Positions 20,150 to 33,100 of a DNA stretch of 64,000 bases are shown one piece after another. The translations under genes were made by a program, and so were the position numbers. Within the stretch, counting starts at the first letter, position 1, and the number at the start of each line of letters is the position of its first letter. The stretch spans positions 1 to 64,000 of the forward strand of contig JALQPE010001715.1 in the NCBI GenBank assembly GCA_030407315.1. The letters are read 5' to 3'. This DNA comes from Asparagopsis taxiformis (Eukaryota; Rhodophyta; Florideophyceae; Bonnemaisoniales; Bonnemaisoniaceae). Below the pieces are notes generated by a model that was not told where the DNA came from, did not search any database, and saw nothing but the letters and a program-made list of their open reading frames with translations.

Positions 20150-22520
20150 TCGATCACCCATCTCCCTCACTATCACGTTCTCCCTACCATCCGAACGCCA
20201 TGCACCACCATCCGCACATACTGCAAGAACCCTCACGACCTAGATTACAAAAATCCGCTCCTTCCCAATTCCATCCCCGCTTTCCTCGACACCACCCCAG
20301 CCCATTACATCATCAAGACATCAAACACGAACATGGTCAGCAAAATCTTACACCACTTGAAACCCACTCTCACTTCTATCGTATGCCCCAAAATATACAC
20401 ATACCAGAAACACCTCACAGCTTCATTCCCCATCTTCCTACATCCCTTCTTCACTCTCCTTCAGTCCTGCCGTTCCTGCTTCACCACTCCTGCATCACAT
20501 ACAAAACATCAACCCCAACAGTCAGATTCAAAAGCAACGCTTACCACGACAGATATCCTAGAAACTTCCTCACTTACCTCTCATCCATCCTACACAAAAT
20601 ACAAACCATGATCCAAAAACCTTGCAATGAATAATCAAAGTCAGCAGTCCATATCTTCGCAAAACAAGTCTTGGTGCTCAATGAAACTTACCTTCCGTCA
20701 TCACCATTCCTGCATCACCTACACAATATCGGAATCAACCACAACAGTCAGACCCGAAACCAACCTTCCCTCGCTGCTTACTTTCAAAACTCGCACACTT
20801 ACCTTCGCTCCACACAATACACACCATGACTCAATAGGCTTCCAATGAAAAATATCGCATCAACGGAAATAGTCAGACTCAAAACCAAGCTTCCCTCGCT
20901 GCTTACTTTCAAAACTCGCACACTTACCTTACCCGTTCCATCCTGCACACAATAAAAACCATATATCACGTAATCGTGTAGCCAAGAAAAGTAGTCAGCA
21001 TTCCGCATCTTCGCACAACCGGTCTGGGCGCCCAATGTGACTTACCTTCCGTCATCACTATTCCTCCATCACCTACGCAACATCGGAATCAATCGCAACA
21101 GTCAGATTGAAAACCAACGTTTCCCTCGCTACATACCCTGAGAACTCGCAAATGTACCTCTCATCCATCCTACACACAATACAAACCATGATCCAAAAAC
21201 CTTGCAATGAATAATCATAGTCAGCAGTCCATATCTTCGCAAAACACATCCTGGCGCTCAATGAAACTTACCTTCTGTCATCACCATTCCTGCATCACCT
21301 GCACAAAATCGAAATCAACAACAACAGTCGGACTCAAAACCCACATGTCCCTCTCAGCATACTCTCAAAACTTCCGCACTTTCCTTCGCTCGACACAATA
21401 CGCACCATGACTTGATAAGCTTCCAATGAATAAATATCGCATCAACTGCAATAGTCAGATTCGAAACAAACACTTCCCTCGATGCATACCCTCAGAACTC
21501 ACTTACCCTCGTTTCATTCTACACAAAATACAGACCAAAAGTCAAAAATCTCACAACCAACAAATGAAGTCAACATTCCGCATCTTCGCACCACCGGACT
21601 GCGCGCTAAATGCAACTTACCTTCCGTCATCACCATTCCTGCATCACCTACAAAAAATCGAAATCAACAACAACAGTCGGACTGAAAACCCATGCTTCCC
21701 TCGCTGCATACCCTCAGAACTCACTTACCCTCGTTGTATCCTGCACACAATAGAAACCATAAGTCAAAAGTTGTACAAAAAAATGTAGTCAGCATTCCAT
21801 ATCTTCGCGCAACTTAACTAGGCGCTCAATGTAACTTACCTTCCGTCATCACCATTCCAGAATCACCTACACAAAATCAGCATCAACCACAGCAGTCAGA
21901 CTCAAAACCCACATTCCACTCACTGCACCACATTCCACTCACTGCACCCCTCAAATGCTCGCCTACCTCCCTTCCACCCTTCAGCAAATATGCACCATGA
22001 ATCACTAAGCTCCCAATAAATAAATATTGCATAAAAGACGACAGTCAAATTCAAAACAAACACTTCCCTCGCTTCGTACCCTCCGAGGGTGAATCCTGAG
22101 TCAGGACGCACTTAACCTCTTCATCTCGTTACATCATACAAACAATACAACCAATAAGTCACAAATCGTGCAACGAAAAAATGTAGTCAGCATTCCATTT
22201 CATCGCGAAACCCGTCTTTAACCTCAATGAAACTTACCTTACTTCATCACTATTCCTGCACCACCTATACAACATCAAAATGAACCAGAACAGTCAGACT
22301 AAAAACCCATGCATCCCTTATTGCACACCCGCGAGACTCACTTACTTACCTGCCTCCCATCGTTCACAACATGCAAACCATGACTCACGAAGCTTCTATT
22401 GAATCTATATCGCATCAACGACAACAGTACGACTCAAAACACACCCTTCCCTCGCTGCATACTCTCCAAACTGCCATACTCACCGTCGTTCTATCCTCTA
22501 CACCAAAGAAAGGAAACACG
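20150..22520. repeat. Degenerate tandem array with units of about 220-400 bp
   Basis: The word ACCTTCCGTCATCACCATTC followed by CTGCATCACC recurs at about 20,690, 21,045, 21,269, 21,617, 21,836 and 22,236. Each is followed by AACAACAGTCAGACTCAAAAC, CTTCCCTCGCTGCATACC and ATACAAACCATGA-type words. Alternating spacing (about 355/224/348/219/400) suggests a two-unit higher-order repeat. The 244-codon frame at 19,900-20,634 is translated repeat and is not called. Confidence 0.7.
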
Positions 22521-23050
22521 GCCAAAGAACCTCAGCCAGTGACGGCGGAGAAGTGGAATTCCACAGGTTAACCTGCGGCGTCGACTGGACAGCTTTCAAC
22601 GTCAGCTTAAGTCCTGCTGTGCATACTCCATATCATCGCCGGTATTGAGATTAATAATGGCCCAAGCCATGGTCTCTGAACTCCCGAATGATGAGATCCG
22701 GATCGAGAACATCGAAATGGTATAATCATATATATCACAATCCATTTGCTTCCCTTAAATGATCCCTGTAATATCTACTGTAAAGCACAAACTTATTCCA
22801 TGAAGTTCGCAATTAATATAATTTTATTATTTCAAATGAATTAATTGAAAATCCATCTCCCACGGCGGTCATTCGTCCTTCCAAGCAAACGTTTCCAGCA
22901 AAATGTATGACCTAGCAGTAGGTGATGATTGATCGCTCAGGCACATTCCACCATTGGGCTGCCAGAAGTGAGCACAAAACTGATACCCACAAAACCACGA
23001 GAACATTACAAACGAGGTCTCGAACGCACATTTAGAATACAATATAAATA
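22521..23050. other. No recognisable gene
   Basis: AT-rich sequence between the tandem array and the inverted-repeat section, with no frame above 60 codons of interest. Confidence 0.5.
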
Positions 23051-23231
23051 CTATACAACAAACTCTACTCGCTATCTCAGACGACGCGGCTCACAAGTGG
23101 CGTAGTCCCAATTTTCCGTAACGCCTTTCCTGATGCTTAAAAGTAAGAAACATGTCAAAACGTATATCAGAAATGAGTGCGAAAGTTTTCTGCACGGGAG
23201 ATGATGGGCCACCAAATTGACTTTTTGGAAA
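23051..23231. repeat. Block X, also present inverted at about 35,430-35,620
   Basis: The stretch from ACAACAAACTCTACTCGCTAT to GGGCCACCAAATTG matches 63,820-63,990 in the same orientation and 35,600-35,430 inverted. Block X therefore brackets the inner part of element B as a diverged inverted repeat. Confidence 0.75.
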
Positions 23232-24821
23232 TTTTAGAATTTCTGGGCTGGCCAGCAATGCAATTGAGCCGGACATCCACCAGACGTCCATTCTGGGTTG
23301 TTCGTGTGCTGCTCACATCCACGCATTACAGCAACCACGCAGGCGGGCCCACTGCTCATACGAAGTGCACGTAGTATGTGCAGCACGATGGATGAGTAGT
23401 GTTTGTCGTGAGAAAGTGGGGTGGGAGCATGTCGAAACAAGGACCAAAACTTTGCCCTGGCGTATTGAGCCTGAGCCTGGAATCGATCCTTCGTGAGATG
23501 TGGCTTTGCTTACAGTTGATGCTTACAGAAGCCAGCGATGGCCCCGCTCGGGGCGTCGGATGGCTTCTTCTGGGGCCGTTGTGGCCAGATTAGACACCTT
23601 GATTTGAGTTGAATTTTGAGCCATTCTCAAAAACATGCACATGTGAACATGTTTTTGAGATGGGGGTGTGCCGTACGGCACTTTCGACCGCCCAAATCGA
23701 TGTATTTTTGCATTTTTTTTCTGACTGAAATTTTAGAATTTCTGGGCTCGCCAGCAATGCAATTGAGCTGGACATTCACCGGACGTCCATTTCAGGTTGG
23801 TCGAGTATTGCACATGGATACAGTTTTGCAGCTATTTCTCAGCCCAACATTTTAGAATTTCAGGGCTGACCAGCAATGTAACCGAGCCGGACTTCCACTG
23901 GACGTCCATTTCAAGCTAGGCGAGTGCTGCACATTTGCTCGCATCGCAGCAACTAAGCAAGTGTTGAGAGCACCGAGATGCCATGCAGACAAGAGGGAAT
24001 CGGCTGCAAACGGCTTCCCTGGTCGGCGGCTGGATGTCTGGATGTGAATGGCTGCAAGCATGGAAATCTTGCTACCGCACGGCGCATACACACTGCAGCA
24101 GCACATCACTGACGCATGCGAAAGTTGGGTGCTGCAGTGCGTGGTTGTTTGTGTGTTTGTGTGTGTATGACGAACCTTGTGGTATCCCTAGGCGTGCACT
24201 GGTGCAAAAAGTTTGGACTGCCCCATCGGTCGTACTTTGACGCATTTACATGCATCGGAGAACGACCAAGGAGGTAGAGCAGCAATCGCTGTTGGCTGAG
24301 CGTCCAAACTAGAGGGCTTTGGGCAATGGTTCTATAGCAGTCATTTAAAGGACGCCCACCGTTGATGACTGAGATCCACGGTGTGTTTAGTATTCATGGT
24401 GTTGTCCTGCATTGGCGGACGTCGAAGACGAGTACTTCCAGTGAGCGTCCAAGGTGAACAGCTCAGCAGAGGATTATGATGTGGATGTGAAGGCATGGAT
24501 GAGGCCAGCAGGAACGTTTCTGCAAGATGGGCGTGAGTGGGTAAGTGAGCGGGGAGGGGCCGCTCGGGGCGCTTGGTAGCCTCTGGGGCCGTTGTGGCCA
24601 AATTAGAATCAAGCCTATGTCCGGCGGACGTCCTGAATTGCTTTATTTTTTGGGCTATTCTCAAAAACATGCACATGTGAACATGTTTTTGAGATGGGGG
24701 TGTGCCGTACGGCACTTTTGACCGCCCAAATCGATGTATTTTTGCATTTTTTTCTGACTGAAATTTTAGAATTTCTGGGCTCGCCAGCAATGCAATTGCG
24801 CTGGTCATTCACCGGACGTCC
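23232..24821 (-). repeat. Left arm of a 1.59-kb inverted repeat
   Basis: Every position p pairs with 52,416 minus p on the other arm. No indel is seen, and I noticed only a few mismatches near the ends. The arm contains copies of the palindromic module (for example 23,590-23,790 and 24,590-24,815). Frames inside it are mirror images of frames in the other arm and look non-coding. Confidence 0.9.
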
Positions 24822-27594
24822 ATTTCAGATCTACTGGTTGCACTAGGCCTGAAAGTGTTTCTGGATAGGGCCGAATAACGACCTGGGCAGCACGCACTGC
24901 GTAAGATGATCTGTGGGATGCAGACTGCAAGGATTGCTATGGTGATTCTGGCTGGGGAATGTGGTAAGCTTGATTGTTGCGTGGCTTTGTATCTCCTTGC
25001 CTGCCATTTTGCTTGGATATCATATCATATCATAAATGATTCACACGAGCGATCAAACCGAAGACGCCGACTCGGCACAACTACCAACTCTCCTAGCTTC
25101 GAGCTAGCGCCATCTAAGAGCAACTTGTGACACTCAAGACGAATACGTTGTGCTGATCTCTGCAATGAAAATTGAGTTAGTGCTGCAGTTCTTTTGGTCG
25201 ATGCCAATATGCAGGGATACTGTTTACACCATTTGGGAGTCAAGAAGTTCTCGGATTGCAAATCAAATCAGATTATGGTAGAATATCTGACTGTTCTCTC
25301 TTCCCTTCACCACATCTGCATCCGGAGCTGAGCTAAGCTGAGCTGGAGGGAACCCGGCCGCTGACCCCTGTCATTCTCATAAAAATCTTAATGCAATACT
25401 ATTCGTGTTTGGTAATGTAATTGCTAATGAAAATTTATACAAGTCTGGAATAAACGTTGCAGTGGTTTTTTGTAGCTATCGATACTTGCTAAAAATCTGC
25501 AGCTTTTGCTTCTCGCATGGACGAGTTGCAGTAGGGGGGTTACAAAACGTATTGTTTCATATTTTGCACCGTGGCTCCGAGCTCCAGGCCGCATACGACC
25601 GCCTTCAATTCAGATTACCTGGTGCTGCGCATCGGGGTTTGACAGGTGTCGGAACAAGACAAATCCTCCCACTTTGTGTTTGTTTGATTTCTGCCACAAA
25701 CGAGAGGCAATCAGGGTCTCTGTTCACATAGAGAAGGATTTAATATATGCGCTCATTGCCGTCGTAGATGCTTTTAACAATGGCCAGTACGTTACTCTCG
25801 GCCGCCGCCGGGTACGGTCGGACTGAAAGATCGGGGAGATGTGTGGAGAGTGGTGTTTGGATAGAGACGCACGTTGCGATGGATGGAAGGTGATGATTTC
25901 ATGCTGAAGCGATGGGAGATGGATGGATATGGTTGGATGAAATCTAGTACTCCGAAGGAGGCCTTTTCTCGAGGAAGAGGCATTATATTCTCACAAAGCA
26001 TGTAGATACTGGTTTCCAGTTTGGTATGCTATTGTAGCTCAATTCACATCTTATCTACACGTACGTATGGAGAGAGATCCAAGTGTGCGTGGCACAAGTC
26101 CAATGGTGAAACAACGCAGTATGAAACTACCACAGATAAGGCGGCGTACAAAAGCCTCGACTCAAGGCAGCTCTCAGGCTTTCGTGAGCACCGACTTCGT
26201 TCCACCAAGATGTTGCGGAAATATGTGCTGGTCTAACTTGATACGACCATTGGACAGTTTTGCTCTCTAAGCAATGAGCGAAAAATCAATGATTGCGCGT
26301 GTCGTCGGTACGGTCTTGTAATGTTGGCTCAACCAATAACATCTAACGTTGAGTTATCCACCCTCTGCCGTGTCGCGTCGTAAATTTGCACAGAAAATTT
26401 GTTTCAAATCTTTGCTCCAATTATCAGCTCAAATACGGCATTGATCTCCAGCTTCATCTGGACAGAAACACCGATCGCGCGATGTCTGTCTCAGATAAAC
26501 CGCCGTCAAACGCCATGCGGAAAGTTTCATCGCTTCCCGTTGCGACTGAATCTGCAAACGCCACACAACAATTTGCCCTTTCCGCGTCCGGAACGAACGC
26601 CGAGTACATGTCGCCAGGTTCCTGATCAACTGGATCGATGGAGCTTGCTCTGCAGGAGAGCAGGACAGGCGGTTTGTTATGCCTGGACAATTTCCATACC
26701 GATCTCCCTTCTTGAGTGCAAAATTATGAGTCTAGAAATTGACCTGCATCGGCTGCTGTATCACATCTGTGCTAAGGATTGATGATACCCGTACCGCTGA
26801 GAAATTGCAGCTCTGGTAACGTGGGGATGATGTGCTGAACACGCAGAACGCTGATCCATAACGGGACTGCTTCATAGGCATAGTACGGAATGTATTGAGA
26901 CAGCCCAAGCGAATTCAGGAGGGAGCACCAGGGCAGTGCGCGGTGACTCAGCAGATACCAGTGGTGAGTGGTCTAAATGGGGCTACACACGAGTTTGTCA
27001 ATGAACAGTCTATTTTAGTTTGGAAATGTGTCGGATGGATGGTATGTTGTAAATGTCGACAGATTTGAGGAAGCGATAGAAGCAATCAGCACCGTGTAGT
27101 TGCATCAAGGCTTTAGTGGCCATTGCTAGAGAACTTTCTCCAATGCCATTATTGCAGGATAGGCAGAAAACCCGGCCGGCTTCGAGATTGAAGAATTCAT
27201 TGCGCAGATTGAATGAATGCAATTGACGGAGAATGCAGAAGTATACAATGGTATCGTTTTGGAGGGTGACGTAGGGGAAACATGTTGGGCTTGTTGGAAA
27301 TGCTGAGAGCGATGATGAGATCCAGTCGTTTCCGTCGTAGATGGCGGTGCTTATTTTCTGCACGGCTAGCTTGTCTGCTGGGCGACTGGGCGGTATTGGC
27401 GTACGATGAAGCGGAACTGGTGGTGTTTAAATGACATTTTTTGTTTGGAGATGGATGTATGTGTGCGACTAGAATGTAGTAAGAGGATGAAATTGTTTAT
27501 GTTTGATGGGCGTCGCATGTTAGGGGACTTTATGTCGTGTGGGGCAATAATGTCTCAAGTATTTGAAGCAGACAGCAATCGCTTGAGCACATAT
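24822..27594. other. Spacer of the inverted repeat; no recognisable gene
   Basis: About 2.8 kb of unique-looking sequence. The longest frames are minus 27,363-27,010 (117 codons), plus 26,399-26,782 (127) and plus 25,405-25,731 (108). None shows a domain, transposase motif or membrane pattern. Both borders carry the GGACGTCC-type terminal motif. Confidence 0.5.
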
Positions 27595-29184
27595 AGACGT
27601 CCGATGAATGACCAGCGCAATTGCATTGCTGGCGAGCCCAGAAATTCTAAAATTTCAGTCAGAAAAAAATGCAAAAATACATCGATTTGGGCGGTCAAAA
27701 GTGCCGTACGGCACACCCCCATCTCAAAAACATGTTCACATGTGCATGTTTTTGAGAATAGCCCAAAAAATAAAGCAATTCAGGACGTCCGCCGGACATA
27801 GGCTTGATTCTAATTTGGCCACAACGGCCCCAGAGGCTACCAAGCGCCCCGAGCGGCCCCTCCCCGCTCACTTACCCACTCACGCCCATCTTGCAGAAAC
27901 GTTCCTGCTGGCCTCATCCATGCCTTCACATCCACATCATAATCCTCTGCTGAGCTGTTCACCTTGGACGCTCACTGGAAGTACTCGTCTTCGACGTCCG
28001 CCAATGCAGGACAACACCATGAATACTAAACACACCGTGGATCTCAGTCATCAACGGTGGGCGTCCTTTAAATGACTGCTATAGAACCATTGCCCAAAGC
28101 CCTCTAGTTTGGACGCTCAGCCAACAGCGATTGCTGCTCTACCTCCTTGGTCGTTCTCCGATGCATGTAAATGCGTCAAAGTACGACCGATGGGGCAGTC
28201 CAAACTTTTTGCACCAGTGCACGCCTAGGGATACCACAAGGTTCGTCATACACACACAAACACACAAACAACCACGCACTGCAGCACCCAACTTTCGCAT
28301 GCGTCAGTGATGTGCTGCTGCAGTGTGTATGCGCCGTGCGGTAGCAAGATTTCCATGCTTGCAGCCATTCACATCCAGACATCCAGCCGCCGACCAGGGA
28401 AGCCGTTTGCAGCCGATTCCCTCTTGTCTGCATGGCATCTCGGTGCTCTCAACACTTGCTTAGTTGCTGCGATGCGAGCAAATGTGCAGCACTCGCCTAG
28501 CTTGAAATGGACGTCCAGTGGAAGTCCGGCTCGGTTACATTGCTGGTCAGCCCTGAAATTCTAAAATGTTGGGCTGAGAAATAGCTGCAAAACTGTATCC
28601 ATGTGCAATACTCGACCAACCTGAAATGGACGTCCGGTGAATGTCCAGCTCAATTGCATTGCTGGCGAGCCCAGAAATTCTAAAATTTCAGTCAGAAAAA
28701 AAATGCAAAAATACATCGATTTGGGCGGTCGAAAGTGCCGTACGGCACACCCCCATCTCAAAAACATGTTCACATGTGCATGTTTTTGAGAATGGCTCAA
28801 AATTCAACTCAAATCAAGGTGTCTAATCTGGCCACAACGGCCCCAGAAGAAGCCATCCGACGCCCCGAGCGGGGCCATCGCTGGCTTCTGTAAGCATCAA
28901 CTGTAAGCAAAGCCACATCTCACGAAGGATCGATTCCAGGCTCAGGCTCAATACGCCAGGGCAAAGTTTTGGTCCTTGTTTCGACATGCTCCCACCCCAC
29001 TTTCTCACGACAAACACTACTCATCCATCGTGCTGCACATACTACGTGCACTTCGTATGAGCAGTGGGCCCGCCTGCGTGGTTGCTGTAATGCGTGGATG
29101 TGAGCAGCACACGAACAACCCAGAATGGACGTCTGGTGGATGTCCGGCTTAATTACATTGCTGGCTAGCCCAGAAATTCTAAAA
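27595..29184 (+). repeat. Right arm of the 1.59-kb inverted repeat
   Basis: Reverse complement of 23,232-24,821. Near-identity over the full arm points to recent formation or to arm homogenisation. Confidence 0.9.
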
Positions 29185-29830
29185 TTTCGGGCAGAAAAAA
29201 TTGTGAAAAATCAACGATTTGGGCGGGTCGATTGTGCCGTACGGCACACCCCCATCTCAAAAACATGTTCACATGTGCATGTTTTTGAGAATAGCCCAAA
29301 TTTTAATTCAAATCAGGGTGTCTAATTTGGCCACAACGGCCCCAGGAACCGGCCGCCGCCCCGAGTGGGGCCATCACTGGCTTCTGTAAGCACTAACTGT
29401 GAGGCTAAATGGCGCCGAAAGATGGGTCGATTCCAGGCTTTAAGCCTAAGTTATGCTAGGGAGAAATCTTCTTCCGTGTTTCATAATGGTCCCGCCTTAC
29501 TCCCTCAACACAAACACTACTCACCCATCACGTTACTCATATTCCGTGCACTTTGTATTAGTAGTGAGCCCGCTGGCTTAGTTTCTGCAATGCGTCGATG
29601 TAGGCAGCACACGATCAACCTGAAATGGACGTCCGGTGGATGTCCAGCTCGATTGCACTGCTGGCCAGCCCAGAAATTCTAAAATTTCGGGCACAAAAAA
29701 TCTTGCAAAAATCAACGATTTGGGCGGGTCGATTGTGCCGTACGGCACACCCCCATCTCAAAAACATGTTCACATGTGCATGTTTTTGAGAATAGCCCAA
29801 ATTTTAACTCAAATCAGGGTGTTCCCCGGA
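29125..29830 (+). repeat. Two palindromic modules upstream of the ParB/2OG gene
   Basis: Each module of about 270-500 bp runs AATGGACGTCCGGTGGATGTCC, GCATTGCTGGCCAGCCCAG, GTGCCGTACGGCACACCCCC, then the hairpin CAAAAACATG...CATGTTTTTG, then GGCCACAACGGCC. Copies start at about 29,125 and 29,620. The same module, same strand, appears downstream of the gene. Confidence 0.85.
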
Positions 29831-30165
29831 TAAAGGGGTGCTCGCAGCCGCCCCAAAAGCCGCCTAGCTTGACAGCTGTAATTTTAACACATTACACATC
29901 AAGGACACTGCCTGCTTCACGCCACCTCGTCAGGTTTCGAGAGCCCGACTCGGGCCCGTTCCGAACGGACACTCACATCTCGATTGCCTGTCTTGCATTC
30001 CAGCGGTCACGATAGGTGTGTACCTAACAAAATTTCGGTTGTATTGTGTTATTATTTCCAGCGATTGGCGTTCACGACCATTCTTCAAGCAACGTGAAAC
30101 CTACCATCCACATCACTCGAATACGTCAACGTCAACCATCTCTTTTACTTTCCAACTCAACAACC
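29831..30165 (+). promoter_or_regulatory. Probable promoter and 5' UTR region of the ParB/2OG gene
   Basis: This is the only unique sequence between the last upstream module and the chosen start codon. No TATA box or other element is distinct. The region is assigned by position only. Confidence 0.3.
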
Positions 30166-33100
30166 ATGGCGGATACGCATTTCAGCAGTTTGTTTTCAAC
30201 GGTTTGCGGCGATCAAGTGAGCGCGTCAGCGGAGTCGCGCGGACTCAAGCGCGGTGTCGATGTCGACTTGTTTGCGGACGTGGACGGTGCGGCTGTGCAT
30301 ATTGGGACGGCTTCGGTGAGCACTGCTGGTGGCGATGTTGGCCTTCCGCGCACGCTGCACAACCACAAGCTGCCGGAAACCGACGAGGCCGACTACATCG
30401 TCGTGCGCAACATTGCGACTAAGGACAAGTTCAAGGACCTCCCGTTCCCGTACATGTTTGATGGCGCCGAGGGACCGCCGGAGACGATGGGTGGAGCATA
30501 CGCCGCGGCGTTTTACCCTTGGGATACTCGGATGATGCGCCCCGCTGCGGAGGATGGCCCTAGCGACATTCGTACCCCTGCTGCAGCGTCAAACTTCAAC
30601 GCAGCGACGAACCAGGCCAGCTCGGGACGGATGCCCAGTACCGGTCCGGCAGGCGAAATCACTGGTTCGGGGGGTACGAAGCATCCAGCACGCTCCGTCC
30701 CGGTTTCGGGAGGCACGAAGCGCCCTGCTCGCTCTGCAAGACCCTCCAGTGGAGGCACGAAGCACCCTGCTCGCTCCAACGTCACCGAAGCTACTACGCA
30801 GGACGTAACCGAAGTGGACGACGAACCGGAGGTGGCGGAAAGCATTCGTGAGCAGCAGGGGACGCAAATTACGGTGCCCAAGTTTGTGACGTCGGATTAC
30901 GTCGGAGAAGGAGCGACTGTGTTGGTGAGGCAGCTAGTGGAACCGGCCGTGACCCTTCGGGATGTGAAAGAAGACCACGTGGAGGACCTGCGCAACAATA
31001 TGTTGGCTGTGGGGTATGTGAGCTCTTCGCGTATCACTGTGACGGTGCTGAGGTCGCAGAACACGCATCTGTCCGCCGACACGCGTCTGTTCCAGAATGG
31101 CAAATTCCATGCCAATGCGAACGTGACCGTGATCGACGGACTGCATCGTCTCAATGCTATGCATAGCATTGCCGATGACTTCACGCGCCTCACCCGTATG
31201 CACAGAACCAAGCTGCCACAGGACGCAAACCGCTTGCGCTGGGTTACTCAGCCTCTGGATGTGTACTACCTTCGCCGCAAGGACGACAGTGATCTTCAGC
31301 CTCATGAGATCATCCACAAGAGTGCAGAGTCGAACCATACGACTGGGACGCAACTGACGGAGCGCTCCCTGGTTCGAATCTTGTCGTCCATCCAGCAGTT
31401 CATCCGTACGATTGCTGTTGCAAATAACGTGGAAAACGCTGGCGACTTGCGTGAGTCTGATGTCATCCGAACATTGTTCGAGGCGCAGTTCATGGGGATG
31501 ATGAATTCAACGAACACGGCCCGGCGGTGGACGCGTTTGGCTATAGCAACGCTGAAGCATCCTGTTCTCGACGAAGTGTTGCGTGAGCTGAACAATTCCG
31601 AGCGCCGCAACGAGATTGGGATAACGCACCTGGACCACAAGATAGTGCGCGAGTTGCTGGAAGAAAACTTTGTCTTCGTCTTGCGTGGTCTTTCGGAGTA
31701 CTTGAACCCTGCTCATGGTGGACGTCCGGATGGACGCTTTGACGTGAACGACTTCTATACATACGTCCGTCGCGTGACTGCAATAGCAAATTCTCTGTAC
31801 GCTGCGTATGGGCGCCCAAAGAGTATTATGCGCAAGTCATTTCTGAGCACAGAGATGGCAATTGGGTCGGTTAAGCAGCCGAAGGAGTTGCAATGGCATC
31901 TCACCAATGCCATTGCAATGTATAGAGGGGACGACCGGAGCAGTGAGGTTCGAATGCGACGGAGAACCACGCGTTTACAGGATTTGGAAACCAACTTGAA
32001 AGAGTTTTTCAATCCGACATTGAAGAAGAAGACTAAGGCTCGACGCAAACGCCGCCCTTCTGCTGCCAATGTGAGACTCACTCACAAGAAGCAGCGGAAT
32101 GTCGAACATGAGCCTGCTTCGCATGGCATCCGCCGCCGTTCACAGCGACTTCGCTCGACGGGGAGCACACGCCTCGAGGAAGAAGAGCCGGTTGTGGTAC
32201 AACAATCCGCCGGGGAAGAAGAGCAGGCCGTTGTTGATAAACCCACCGATCAACAACAAGCCACTGCTTCCGGTGATGAGGTTGACGAAGACTCCGCCCG
32301 TTCCCCCGATTCTGCCGTTGAGATTGTCCCCCAAGATAACCAACGTGCTGGTGCGACTCCCTCCAACCAAGAATCTGTCCATACCGCTTCGGACGAGGAA
32401 GACAAACAGGGTGCAGACGTGGGCCAAGTCGAAAGCAAGGGGGTCCGCGAAGTGACAATTACATTCACTGTTCCGGAAGGAGTGGAAGTCGATGAAGACG
32501 GTTACATCGTTCGTGACTCTCCTTCTGAACACGACCTCCTGTTCGACGACCGGATGCCATCTCTTCCCGACGATTTCGAAGTCAAAGACCGAGCTGAAGG
32601 GCATCATCTGGCGCAGCGTCCCGCGGACGTCATCGCATCGGTGAGGGTTGGCTGTCTGCCCCCGATTGAGCTCAGGTTGTTATTGGAGAGTGTGGAAATC
32701 GATGAGGAGGGCAGAGAGGTGAGGTATTTGAAACAAGTGGCGATGGACCCTGTGTTTGAGGGGCTGCATATTCCGGAACAACATCGGGCTCGTCATCTTG
32801 TTTTCGAGATCGACACCATCTATCCGATGTTTTTCGCAGCGTGGAAGATGGCTGCCAAGGCGATGTGTGAGCCTACATCGACGTTTCTACCCTCGAGGCT
32901 GGACTTCGCCCAGGTTGCGCGAATGTCTACAAGCTGGAAGGATTCGTATGAGGCCGGCACTGGTATGGCGTACTTCCACAATTGCCGAACGGAAATCAAC
33001 GAGCGAGGGTATACGGTGATGCACAATTTCGCGGATGTAAGCTACCTCGATGCGTCGGACAAGTTCCCATTTGACTTGGGTCTCATGGAAGAAATTCCTA

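Noticed and set aside
19900..20634. 244-codon plus-strand frame
   Set aside because: It runs through the 24-bp and longer tandem repeats; the protein is repeat translation (AGNTYPxRIGNTYP) with no independent support.
23232..29017. Mirror-image frames of 60-155 codons in the inverted-repeat arms
   Set aside because: They appear in both arms only because the arms are copies; several span the palindromic module and none has a domain.
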